Of a DNA stretch of 64,000 nt, positions 37,657 to 46,116 are shown piece by piece. Made by a program: the position numbers and the translations under genes. Each line of letters begins with the position of its first letter. The stretch's first letter is position 1. The DNA comes from Rhodospirillaceae bacterium (GTDB lineage: Bacteria; Pseudomonadota; Alphaproteobacteria; Rhodospirillales; Rhodospirillaceae): assembly GCA_947476925.1 (NCBI GenBank), contig CANJSF010000001.1, forward strand, positions 1 to 64,000. The letters are read 5' to 3'. Under the pieces are notes generated by a model. That model saw only the letters and a program-made list of their open reading frames with translations. It had not been told where the DNA came from and did not search any database.

Positions 37657-39912
37657 TTAACTCGGCGATTTTTCGCCAAGAATGGCCGCCGCCGTATCCA
37701 GCCGTGCTGCGTAAGCATTCAGCGCATCGGCTGTGATTTTGGCGTAGGCATCCGCATCGGCAAAGCGGCGTTCTTCGATAGCTTCGCGCACCCCTGGCAG
37801 GGTTTTAGCACCGTAGCCGGTGAACCGCCCTGGGGCATAAACCATGTGTTGATACCACGGACGACCCGGCAAGCCCTTCGCATTCAGCAACAGTTGGTCG
37901 ATGTCGCGTAGTGCGGCATTTAGTTTTGCGCGAGCGTCCGGCGGCAACGATGCGCCTTTTGCCGCGTAGGCCGCGTCGTAGGCTTTGGCGCTCGCACTTA
38001 AACGCGTCACCGCGTTCTCAAGCACAGCCAATTCAAAATATGGCGTTGACGCTTCGGCTGAAGGCGGGCCGACCGGGCGGCGTGGGTCCTTGACCACGTC
38101 GAACATTTTATCGGCCAGCAGTTTTGTGCGTTTGGTGTCTTGCGCGCGGCGATCATCAGCAAGTTTTTTGACTTCGGTCAGATAGCGCGCCACCGTGTCG
38201 GCAAAATCACCAAATACCATTGGTGGTGTGTCGGCATCGGCAATGCGCATGACCAAACGCCCCACAGTTTTTGAAAGCACGGCGCCGTACACCAAACCCG
38301 GGTCGTCGAACTTCGTGAAGTGATCAAAACTATCATAGACCGCGTGATACGACCCCCCGCCTTCAGACTCGCCCGAATAGGCAACATCAAGCGCGGGAAT
38401 CCCTAAGTGTTGCAGGAACGAAGAGTAATCCGAGCCCGAACCCAAAGGACCAATGGGGATGTCCCCGCCTTTTTCTGCCGCGGCAACCTCCACCTCGTCG
38501 GGGCGGCCAATTTTATCGAACGCGTCGGTGAGAATTTTGGCGCGCAGGCGTTTGGCAACACTGACATTGGTTTGCGGATCCATCACGTCGTTGGCTACAG
38601 CGTTGGCAAGGTGCTGCCAATCGTGGCTACCCGACAAGCCCAAATACCCGCGTCCGTTGCCATCGGTGTTGATGTAAATAACAGCCTTGGCTTTCAACTC
38701 CGCCGCATGGGTTTCAGCCCATTCCGTCGATCCCAACAACATGGGCTCTTCGCCATCCCAGCTGGCGTAAACAATAGTACGCGCAGGCTTCCAACCACCC
38801 TTCACCAAGGCGCCTAATGCTTTGGCTTCCGACAACATGGCGATATTGCCCGACAACGGATCGGCCGCACCAAACACCCAGCCGTCGTGATGGTTGCCAC
38901 GGATCACCCATTGGTCGGGATATGTGCTGCCCTTGATCATCGCGATCACATCGTACAGTTTTTTCAGCGACCAATCAGACTTCACCGCCAAATGCACTTT
39001 CACGCCGCCATCACCACCAATGTGGTAGGCCAACGGCAAACCCCCGTGCCAAGCCTCGGGCGCAAAAAGACCGCCCATCGCAGCCAATAGCTTTGTTGCA
39101 TCGCCGTAGGACATCGGCAGCACGGGGATTTTCAATACGTTGGCGGCTGCTTCACGCGTCAGTCGCTTCGCACCCGGAACGGCGCCAATGCCCGGTGTCA
39201 GTGGATCGCCCGGATAAAGCGGCATATCGGCCACCGAGCCACGCTGCACGGAATCTGCTGGGCGCATGCCGCCTTTGGGATAGACATCGCCCTTGTTATA
39301 TCCGTCGTCGGCGGGGTCAGAATAAATAATGCAACCGACTGCACCATGATCTTGCGCGAGTTTGGGTTTCAGGCCGCGCCAGCCACTGCCGTAGCGCGCC
39401 AACACAATTTTACCCTTCACGCTGATGCCGCGCCGTTCCAGCGCCTTGTAATCCTCGGGCATGCCGTAGTTGACGTAAACCAAATCGGCGGTCACATCGC
39501 CGTCGCCTTGAAAGGCCACATAGGGCGGCAGCGCGTTGGCTGTGTTGCCCGATGTCGCATCACCGGGCACTGGCGGCTCCTGCCCGCCCAGTTTGATTTG
39601 CTGCGGCGCAACCATTTCGACCGTGGTGCTGAGCGGTGTGGGGTAAAGCACATCAAACGTTTCGATGTGTGCGTCCCAACCCCAAGATTTGAATTGCGAT
39701 AGAATGAATTCGGCGTTGGCTTTGTCGTGCGGCGAGCCCACATGATTGGGTTCGGACGACATTTGTTTCAGCCACGCGATCTGATCTTCCGACTTAACCT
39801 GCGCATCAAATGCCGCTTCGCGCTCGGACTGGACCGAAGCCGGAGCTGCGCCCACCGTACCGGCCACGACCATTCCACTGATCATTGATATCGTTTGCCA
39901 AATGCGTTTCAT
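37657..39912 (-). CDS. Secreted M28 peptidase, glutamate carboxypeptidase II-like
   Basis: 751 residues. Sec signal peptide MKRIWQTISMISGMVVAGTV ending near GAAPAS. A PA domain interrupts the peptidase (VNYGMPEDYKALERRGISVK, VGCIIYSDPADDGY). The co-catalytic zinc site is built from VIRGNHHDGWVFGAADPLSG, SWDGEEPMLLGSTEWAE, INTDGNGRG and GGSYHAVYDSFDHF. A C-terminal helical TfR-dimer-like domain completes the GCPII/NAALADase architecture. AGGAG seven bases before ATG 39912 fixes the start (the frame extends to 39960). Likely a periplasmic or surface carboxypeptidase for peptide nutrition. Followed 4 bp later by an esterase gene. Confidence 0.93.
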   Translation of the reverse strand: MKRIWQTISMISGMVVAGTVGAAPASVQSEREAAFDAQVKSEDQIAWLKQMSSEPNHVGSPHDKANAEFILSQFKSWGWDAHIETFDVLYPTPLSTTVEMVAPQQIKLGGQEPPVPGDATSGNTANALPPYVAFQGDGDVTADLVYVNYGMPEDYKALERRGISVKGKIVLARYGSGWRGLKPKLAQDHGAVGCIIYSDPADDGYNKGDVYPKGGMRPADSVQRGSVADMPLYPGDPLTPGIGAVPGAKRLTREAAANVLKIPVLPMSYGDATKLLAAMGGLFAPEAWHGGLPLAYHIGGDGGVKVHLAVKSDWSLKKLYDVIAMIKGSTYPDQWVIRGNHHDGWVFGAADPLSGNIAMLSEAKALGALVKGGWKPARTIVYASWDGEEPMLLGSTEWAETHAAELKAKAVIYINTDGNGRGYLGLSGSHDWQHLANAVANDVMDPQTNVSVAKRLRAKILTDAFDKIGRPDEVEVAAAEKGGDIPIGPLGSGSDYSSFLQHLGIPALDVAYSGESEGGGSYHAVYDSFDHFTKFDDPGLVYGAVLSKTVGRLVMRIADADTPPMVFGDFADTVARYLTEVKKLADDRRAQDTKRTKLLADKMFDVVKDPRRPVGPPSAEASTPYFELAVLENAVTRLSASAKAYDAAYAAKGASLPPDARAKLNAALRDIDQLLLNAKGLPGRPWYQHMVYAPGRFTGYGAKTLPGVREAIEERRFADADAYAKITADALNAYAARLDTAAAILGEKSPS

Positions 39913-39929
39913 GCCCCGACTCCTGTTGC

Positions 39930-39981
39930 AAAAATAAAAAAGCCCGCGATCACCTTGCACTGAATGCAGATGATCGCGGGC
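39930..39981 (-). terminator. Strong intrinsic terminator after the glutathione peroxidase gene
   Basis: Perfect 11-bp stem GCCCGCGATCA (39942-39952) / TGATCGCGGGC (39971-39981). On the minus strand it is followed by TTTTTTATTTTT. The 18-base loop contains its own TGCA...TGCA dyad. It lies 18 bp past the gpx stop and just before the M28 peptidase start, separating the two genes. Confidence 0.9.
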
Positions 39982-39999
39982 CAGATGGTTTGTTCAGCT

Positions 40000-40545
40000 T
40001 TATTTCGCGAGTGCTTTGTTCACGGCAGCCACTAACTCGGGGCTTTTGGGTTCAACCTTGCTTGGGAATGCCGCGACCAAGTTGCCCTTGGCGTCAATCA
40101 AGTACTTGTGGAAATTCCATTTTGGCGCGTTGTCCGCACCCATTTTGGCAGCAGCCCATTTGTAAAATGGATGGGCCTCGTCGCCCTTCACAACTTCTTT
40201 GTCGGCCAGCGGAAAAGAAACATCGTATTTGCTTTCGCAGAAGTCTTTAATTTCCGCTGCCGTGCCGGGTTCTTGCTTGCCGAAATCGTTGGCGGGAACA
40301 CCGACCACGACTAAACCTTTGTCTTTGTAATCTTCCCACAGGCTTTGGAGGCCGGTGTATTGCGGCGTGTAGCCGCAGAACGATGCAGTGTTCACGACCA
40401 AGACTGCTTTGCCTCTATATTCGCTCATGGGCATAGGCTTGCCGTCGATCGTTTTGAAAGCGTAGTCATAGGCGCTATCGGCCATGGCGGTTGCTCCGAT
40501 GGTCATGGAAAGGGCGGCAGCGAGGATTGCAATCGTGCGTTTCAT
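40000..40545 (-). CDS. Periplasmic glutathione peroxidase family protein
   Basis: 181 residues with a Sec signal (MKRTIAILAAALSMTIGATA, cut near AMA-DS), so it acts in the periplasm. Thioredoxin-fold peroxidase: catalytic cysteine in VNTASFCGYTPQYTGL, glutamine/asparagine in PANDFGKQEPGT, and tryptophan/asparagine in PKWNFHKYLID. A second cysteine in KDFCESKYDVSFPL matches the resolving cysteine of thioredoxin-dependent Gpx. Glutathione dependence is therefore doubtful. Monocistronic, ended by a strong terminator. Divergent from an O-methyltransferase gene. Confidence 0.93.
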   Translation of the reverse strand: MKRTIAILAAALSMTIGATAMADSAYDYAFKTIDGKPMPMSEYRGKAVLVVNTASFCGYTPQYTGLQSLWEDYKDKGLVVVGVPANDFGKQEPGTAAEIKDFCESKYDVSFPLADKEVVKGDEAHPFYKWAAAKMGADNAPKWNFHKYLIDAKGNLVAAFPSKVEPKSPELVAAVNKALAK

Positions 40546-40690
40546 TTGCGGTTTGTCCTTGTGTCAACAACAGGCGAGAGTGTGCTCGGAGGCTAGTTTC
40601 CGGCAACTCAAGCGGGCTTGCAAGAGGCATGTAAGTTCCTAGAAATATGGTTAAATTCGATATGACGCGCAAAGCCAAAGGCCGACATCC

Positions 40691-41710
40691 ATGACCGACG
40701 TTCCACCGCAACTCGCCCTTTTACGTATCACCGGCAATGTCATGTTGGCTCGGTGCATTGGCATCGCCGCTGAATTAGGCGTGGCAGACGTCATTGAGAC
40801 GGGCCAGGGCCGCCTGAATGCAAGCTCGCTGGCCAAACTGACGGGCAGCGACGAAAGCGCCTTGTACCGCATGCTGCGCTATATGGCGGCCAATGGAATT
40901 TTTGTCGAGGACCCGTTGGGCAAATTCCAAAACACGCCGATATCAAATTTATTGCGCACCGGCGTAACGGGCTCAATGCGCGATTTTGTACGTCAGTCGT
41001 GGCAAGACGTGATGTGGGATGTCTATAAAAACTTTCCACACACCATTGCCACCGGCGAGCCCGCCTTCACCAAAGCCTTTGGGGCCGATTTTTTCGATTA
41101 CCTTTCTGCACACCCGGACACCGGGCAAAAGTTCGATGCCGCCATGGCCATGCAATCAGGCCCGGAAAATGCGGCCGTTGCTGCGGCCTACGCGTTTGAG
41201 CAAGCAAATGTTGTGGTCGATGTGGCCGGCGGCCGCGGCGGGTTTATGCTGGCCCTCCTCAAGGCCTATCCGACCATCCGCGGCATACTATTCGACCAAG
41301 CGTACGTGTTGGCCCAACCCAACTATGTTCGCGAAGCCGAATTAAATTATCGGTGCGACTTCGTGGCTGGCGATTTTTTTCAGTCCATTCCCAAAGGTGG
41401 CGATGTCTATGTGCTTAAGCGCATTCTGCACGATTGGGATGATGATACGGCGCTGCGTATTCTAAAAAACTGTGCCGCCGCCATGAGCTTTACGGCACGT
41501 TTGGTGTGCGTCGATGCCGTGATTAAACCCGGCAACGATCCCGACCCGAACAAAGCCCTCGATGTTGGAATTATGGCCTTGCTGAAAGGCCGCGAGCGTA
41601 CGGCGCAAGATTTTGAGCGGCTGTATCAGGCTGCAGGTTTGCGCGTCACACGCATTATATCAACAGCCGCGCCGTCAACCATGAGCTTAGTCGAAGGTGT
41701 GCTGAACTAG
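40691..41710 (+). CDS. Family 2 O-methyltransferase
   Basis: 339 residues; SAM-dependent enzyme of the hydroxyindole/caffeate O-methyltransferase type. N-terminal dimerisation winged helix (LGVADVIETGQGRLNASSLA, ESALYRMLRYMAANGIF). SAM-binding motif VVDVAGGRGGFMLALLK, then GILFDQAYV and AGDFFQSIPKGGDVYVLKRI. The catalytic LHDWDDDTALRILKNC carries the expected histidine. Substrate unknown, probably a small phenolic or polyketide-like metabolite. Its stop overlaps that of the convergent molybdo-enzyme by 4 bp. Confidence 0.92.
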   Translation: MTDVPPQLALLRITGNVMLARCIGIAAELGVADVIETGQGRLNASSLAKLTGSDESALYRMLRYMAANGIFVEDPLGKFQNTPISNLLRTGVTGSMRDFVRQSWQDVMWDVYKNFPHTIATGEPAFTKAFGADFFDYLSAHPDTGQKFDAAMAMQSGPENAAVAAAYAFEQANVVVDVAGGRGGFMLALLKAYPTIRGILFDQAYVLAQPNYVREAELNYRCDFVAGDFFQSIPKGGDVYVLKRILHDWDDDTALRILKNCAAAMSFTARLVCVDAVIKPGNDPDPNKALDVGIMALLKGRERTAQDFERLYQAAGLRVTRIISTAAPSTMSLVEGVLN

Positions 41711-42369
41711 CCGTAACGTTCCTCAGGCCAAGGGTCGCCGCGCATGTGATAGCCGCGCACTTCCCAATAGCCGGGTTGGTCTTTGTCCATGAACGTGATG
41801 TGCCGAATCCACTTGGCACTTTTCCAGAAGTAAAGGTGCGGCACGACCAAACGAACTGGCCCGCCATGATCACGCGTCAGGCCCGCGCCATTCCACGTGT
41901 GACCTAAAAACACGTCGTCGCGGTCGACATCGGCAAGCGGCAAATTCGTGGAATAGCCGTCGAAACTTTTGATCATCAAGAATTTCGCGGATGGCAATGG
42001 TTGAACCGCCGCTAAAAATGCGCGCATCGGCACGCCCAGCCAATCGTTATCGTAACGCGACCACGTCGTAACGCAGTGAATATCATTGCGATACGTTTGC
42101 TGCGGTTGAGCCATAAAATCGGCCCACGACCACTTCAGCGCGTTTTTCACTTGGCCTCCGGCGCTGATGCTCCAATCCTTTTGTGTTAGGTTTGGCTGCA
42201 CACCAAGATCAAGCACCGGAAAATCTTTGGTCAGACGTTGCCCCGGCGGCAAACGCTCTTCGGGTTTGGCCGACTGCCCCGTAAGTGCACGCCCATCTTT
42301 GGCCCACTGCTCTTTGGTGGCGATGAGCTTGTCTTTAATTTTGCCGGTGAGCTGTGGCTCTTCGCTCAT
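41707..42369 (-). CDS. Sulfite-oxidase-fold molybdopterin oxidoreductase, cytoplasmic
   Basis: 220 residues; YuiH/COG2041-like. The molybdenum-ligand cysteine is in NDIHCVTTWSRYDNDWLGV. Cofactor-binding segments are FDGYSTNLPLADV, HTWNGAGLTRDHGGPVRL and LYFWKSAKWI. It is shorter than MsrP/YedY and has no Tat signal and no membrane partner beside it, so it is predicted cytoplasmic with unknown substrate. The stop of smpB is 4 bp upstream of its start, so the two are co-transcribed. Confidence 0.9.
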   Translation of the reverse strand: MSEEPQLTGKIKDKLIATKEQWAKDGRALTGQSAKPEERLPPGQRLTKDFPVLDLGVQPNLTQKDWSISAGGQVKNALKWSWADFMAQPQQTYRNDIHCVTTWSRYDNDWLGVPMRAFLAAVQPLPSAKFLMIKSFDGYSTNLPLADVDRDDVFLGHTWNGAGLTRDHGGPVRLVVPHLYFWKSAKWIRHITFMDKDQPGYWEVRGYHMRGDPWPEERYG

Positions 42370-42373
42370 AGTC

Positions 42374-42847
42374 TTAGCCTCTATCCTTCATCAGTCGCGA
42401 CTTTTGCCGGTTCCACTCACGCGTTTTGATGGCCTCGCGGCGGTCTTGGTGCTTACGGCCCTTAGCCAATCCCAGCGATACTTTGGCGATGCCTTTGTCG
42501 TTGAAAAACAACGCTAATGGAACAAGTGTCATGCCTTCGCGCTGAATGGCAGCCGACAGCCTATCGATTTGCTTTTTGTGCAGCAGCAAGCGGCGTTTAC
42601 GCAACTCTTCGTGCTGAAATTTGCCGCCGCCCTGGTACATGGGAATATGGCAGTTCACCAAAAACATCTCGCGACCTTCGGGCTGGGCGAACGAGTCTGA
42701 AATGGTGGCACGACCTAGACGCAACGATTTCACCTCACTGCCCATCAGAACGATGCCAGCCTCGATGGTATCTTCAATCGAATAATTGAAGCGGGCCTTG
42801 CGGTTTTCAGCAACCCGGCCATGAGAGATCAGCGTTGATTTCGCCAT
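42374..42847 (-). CDS. smpB: SsrA-binding protein
   Basis: 157 residues; binds tmRNA and brings it to stalled ribosomes. OB-fold motifs AENRKARFNYSIEDTIEAGI, VKSLRLGRATISDSF, ECHIP-type segment seen as VNCHIPMYQGGGKFQHEE, and the basic C-terminal tail (GRKHQDRREAIKTREWNRQ) that enters the decoding centre. ATG 42847, 6 bp after dapA, giving the conserved dapA-smpB order. No tmRNA gene was seen in this window. Confidence 0.97.
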   Translation of the reverse strand: MAKSTLISHGRVAENRKARFNYSIEDTIEAGIVLMGSEVKSLRLGRATISDSFAQPEGREMFLVNCHIPMYQGGGKFQHEELRKRRLLLHKKQIDRLSAAIQREGMTLVPLALFFNDKGIAKVSLGLAKGRKHQDRREAIKTREWNRQKSRLMKDRG

Positions 42848-42853
42848 TGGCGT

Positions 42854-43744
42854 TTAGTCTGACAACAGACCTGCACCGCGCAACGCTTCTTCTATCCGGG
42901 CTTTGCTTTTCACGCTGAGCGGACCAATCGGCAGCCGCGTGTCTGGATTGCAAAGCCCCAACAAATGGGCAGCGTATTTGGCCGGCGCCGGGCTGGGCTC
43001 GCAAAACAAAACGCCATGCAACGGGTGCAAGATATCGCGAATGCGCGCAATATCCTCGGTACTTTCCAGCGTCCAGTTGTCATGGAGCTGCGAGCACAGG
43101 CGCGGTGCCACGTTGGATGTGACGGAAATGCAGCCTGTTCCACCATGGGCTAAGAAACCCAACGCGGTGCCGTCATCGCCTGACAGCAGGCAAAAGCCTT
43201 CCGGCGCGCCCAGCTTAATTCCGGTCGCACGCGACACGTCACCGGTGGCTTCCTTGATTCCCGCAATATTGGGATGTTTGGCTAACTCAATTACCGTTTC
43301 GACAGAAATATCGACAACTGTTCGGCCCGGCACGTTGTAGAGAATGATTGGAATATCAACCGCGTCGGCGATGGCGCGGAAATGTAACTTCATGCCCTCT
43401 TGCGTCGGCTTGTTGTAATACGGTGCAACGATCAAGGCTGCGTCCGCACCGGCTTGCTTCGCATGCTTGGTCAATTCGATTGCTTCAGTGGTCGAGTTCG
43501 AACCCGTCCCGGCGATCACCGGCACGCGCCCTTTGGCCACCTCGACGCACAGTTCTACGACGCGGCGGTGTTCCTCGTGCGACAGCGTGGGCGATTCACC
43601 CGTTGTGCCGCAGGGAACCACCCCGTGCGTGCCCTCTTTGATCTGCCACTCAACGAAGTTCTGGAACGCTTTTTCGTCAACAGCATAACCATTGAATGGC
43701 GTAATCAAGGCGGTGATCGACCCGCGAAATGCGGCGTGCCCCAT
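42854..43744 (-). CDS. dapA: 4-hydroxy-tetrahydrodipicolinate synthase
   Basis: 296 residues; condenses pyruvate with aspartate semialdehyde for lysine and diaminopimelate synthesis. TIM barrel with GSITALITPF at the start, GTTGESPTLSHEEHRRVVEL, IILYNVPGRTVVD with the catalytic tyrosine, and IAGIKEATGDVSR with the Schiff-base lysine. The frame reaches a TTG at 43759, but ATG 43744 has GGAG nine bases upstream. First gene of dapA-smpB-molybdoenzyme; divergent from slt. Confidence 0.97.
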   Translation of the reverse strand: MGHAAFRGSITALITPFNGYAVDEKAFQNFVEWQIKEGTHGVVPCGTTGESPTLSHEEHRRVVELCVEVAKGRVPVIAGTGSNSTTEAIELTKHAKQAGADAALIVAPYYNKPTQEGMKLHFRAIADAVDIPIILYNVPGRTVVDISVETVIELAKHPNIAGIKEATGDVSRATGIKLGAPEGFCLLSGDDGTALGFLAHGGTGCISVTSNVAPRLCSQLHDNWTLESTEDIARIRDILHPLHGVLFCEPSPAPAKYAAHLLGLCNPDTRLPIGPLSVKSKARIEEALRGAGLLSD

Positions 43745-43764
43745 GGCAGCAAACTCCAACGATG

Positions 43765-43789
43765 CGCGGCCACTTGGGCCGCGTTTTTT
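43765..43789 (+). terminator. Hairpin with T-run in the dapA/slt intergenic space
   Basis: Stem CGCGGCC (43765-43771) / GGCCGCG (43777-43783) with loop acttg, then six T (43784-43789) on the plus strand. No plus-strand gene precedes it: dapA starts 20 bp to the left and runs the other way, and slt begins at 43904. It may therefore stop antisense transcripts leaving dapA, or form a leader terminator if an slt promoter lies further left. Confidence 0.6.
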
Positions 43790-43903
43790 AAAACCGGTTT
43801 GACCATACCATACGCCCCCATGGCGGCAAGTCTTGCCGTTGGGTAATCATATCGGTACATCAAGGGCTTGCGTGAAGACCCGAAACTTTTTTATGAAAGA
43901 GCG

Positions 43904-46102
43904 ATGATCAACAAACTTAGCGTTGTCTTGCTTTCAGGGGTGATCTTCGCCACCGGCATTATCGCGCCTGGATACGCGCAAGACAAACCGACGACCACGC
44001 AACCTGCAAAAACGGTCAAGCCAAAGCCAGCGCCCAAAAAGCCTGCTGTGAAAACACCTGCAGTCAAGCCTGCAGCCAAAAAAGCGCCACCGCCTGCCAA
44101 AGCCGGACGGGTGCTTCCCGGCCGCAAACCCGGCAGTACACCGGCAACGCGTGAGCCATTGCCGCCGGCGCCACGGCTGGCAGTTCGGGTGGAACCGACC
44201 CACCTCTCGGCACGCGATCGTGATTTGTTGACCCAGGCCTTGCAATCGGCCGCGTCGGGCCGTTGGCCTGCCGCACGCGAAACCGCTCAACGCGGCGAGA
44301 ACAAATTGCTCGTCGACATTGCCCAGTGGCTCGCGCTGCGCACGCCCGGAGGTATTCGAAATTTCAGCGAGCGGGTTGCGTTTATCGAAAGCCACCACGA
44401 TTGGCCATCGTTACCCGAGATTAAGCGTATCACCGAAGATATTGCGCAAGAAAGTGGCGGGCCCGACGAGCGTTTGCGTTGGTTTGCCAAATCACCACCA
44501 ACGACCACGCCTGGCAAAATTGCACACGCCGAGGCCGCTTTAGCAGCAGGTGATTTTGCCTTGGCTGAAAAATTGGCGCGCGCCGCGTGGATTAGCGGGC
44601 GATTTGATAACGGCGAAGAACGCGACTTCTTAAAAACCTTTAGTCGCTTTATCACGCCCGAGGATCATCGTGCCCGATTGGAAGAATTGTTATACGCCGA
44701 GTTGCGACCCGCCGCCGAGCGCATGCTCGACCGCGTAGATACACCCAGGGCGGCCGTGGCGGCTGTGCGGATGTCCTACATCTCTCAAGCCAGCAATGTC
44801 GAACGCCTGTTTGAAAAGCTACCCCCCGATTTGGCCAACGACCCCGGCCTTGTTTACGACCGAATCAAGTGGCGGCGCATGCGCGACCGCGATAGCGAAG
44901 CCCGCGCTTTATTGCCCACCAGCCCCGATACAGCCCCACGCCCAGATTTGTGGTGGCGCGAACGGCAATTGCTGGCTCGGGATTCTTTTGAAAAAGGCAA
45001 TCCACGCGAAGCTTACGCCATTGTGCAAAATCACGGGGCGCTCGATCCAGTCAGTTTGTCCGAGGCTGAGTGGCTGGCCGGGTGGCTAGCCTTGCGCCAT
45101 CTGAATGACGCCAATGCGGCGCTTCAGCACTTTCAGAAAGTCTACGACACCGTGCAATTGGCGGCCAACGTGTCACGTGGTGCCTATTGGGCCGGGCGCG
45201 CGGCTGAAGCCTTGGCGCGCCCCGACATCGCCGCCGATTGGTACCGCCGCGCAGCAGTTCACATCACCACGTATTATGGCCAACTGGCACTGGCACGATT
45301 GAAGGATGAAACACTGCCGCAGTTGCCGCTCGATCCCACGCCCTCAGTTCAGGAACGCAATGCCTTTGAGAACAACGACCTCACCAAGGCCACGCGCGCG
45401 CTGGCAGATCTGCCGGGTACACCATATTTGCGTCCCTTTTTGCTGGCACTCGCCGAGTCATCTGACTTCGCGGTAGATCGTCATATGGCCGCTGAACTCG
45501 CTAACCGCTTGGGTCGGATTGACCTTGGAGTTTGGATTGCACGGCAAGCAGGACGGGATCGTATCATTATCGTCGAACATGGTTTCCCAGTACCAACCTT
45601 CGCCCTGCCCGCCGCCCCCGAACGCGCCCTGCAATTGGCCATCATGCGCCAAGAAAGCAACTTTGACGCTGGGGCGCTCAGCCCGGCGGGCGCGCTTGGT
45701 CTGATGCAGCTGATGCCAGCCACGGCGCGCGCGGTTTCAAAGCAAAGTAAGCAGCCCTACAACAAATCTAAACTGCGCACCGACCCCGCCTATAACGTAC
45801 GGCTGGGCAGCGTGTATCTGAATTCACTAGTCGACGATTTTGACGGTTCGTACATCATGGCCGCAGCGGGCTACAACGCCGGGCCGGGGCGTTCGCGGCA
45901 GTGGGCGCGTGCATTTGGCGATCCGCGTTCACCTGATGTCGATGCTGTGGATTGGGTCGAGTCCATTCCGTTCTCTGAAACGCGCAATTACGTTCAGCGT
46001 GTGATGGAGAACGTGATGGTTTACCGCGCAATCTTAGCCAAAACACTCACGGTGCCGCAGACCTTAGAGAAAGAGCTGAAGGTCAGCACACCGGCAAAGT
46101 AG
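43904..46102 (+). CDS. slt: Soluble lytic murein transglycosylase
   Basis: 732 residues. Sec signal MINKLSVVLLSGVIFATGII ending near GYAQ, then a Lys/Pro/Ala-rich linker (~30-75). A long helical superhelix (U/L domains) follows, and a C-terminal lysozyme-like SLT domain with AIMRQESNFDAGALSPAGAL holding the catalytic glutamate, GLMQLMPATARAVS, and AAGYNAGPGRSRQWARAFGD. It cleaves peptidoglycan glycan strands to anhydro-muropeptides in the periplasm. The frame starts at a TTG (43868); ATG 43904 is at the signal peptide. Convergent with the helicase gene. Confidence 0.93.
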   Translation: MINKLSVVLLSGVIFATGIIAPGYAQDKPTTTQPAKTVKPKPAPKKPAVKTPAVKPAAKKAPPPAKAGRVLPGRKPGSTPATREPLPPAPRLAVRVEPTHLSARDRDLLTQALQSAASGRWPAARETAQRGENKLLVDIAQWLALRTPGGIRNFSERVAFIESHHDWPSLPEIKRITEDIAQESGGPDERLRWFAKSPPTTTPGKIAHAEAALAAGDFALAEKLARAAWISGRFDNGEERDFLKTFSRFITPEDHRARLEELLYAELRPAAERMLDRVDTPRAAVAAVRMSYISQASNVERLFEKLPPDLANDPGLVYDRIKWRRMRDRDSEARALLPTSPDTAPRPDLWWRERQLLARDSFEKGNPREAYAIVQNHGALDPVSLSEAEWLAGWLALRHLNDANAALQHFQKVYDTVQLAANVSRGAYWAGRAAEALARPDIAADWYRRAAVHITTYYGQLALARLKDETLPQLPLDPTPSVQERNAFENNDLTKATRALADLPGTPYLRPFLLALAESSDFAVDRHMAAELANRLGRIDLGVWIARQAGRDRIIIVEHGFPVPTFALPAAPERALQLAIMRQESNFDAGALSPAGALGLMQLMPATARAVSKQSKQPYNKSKLRTDPAYNVRLGSVYLNSLVDDFDGSYIMAAAGYNAGPGRSRQWARAFGDPRSPDVDAVDWVESIPFSETRNYVQRVMENVMVYRAILAKTLTVPQTLEKELKVSTPAK

Positions 46103-46116
46103 CCAGCACAAACGCC

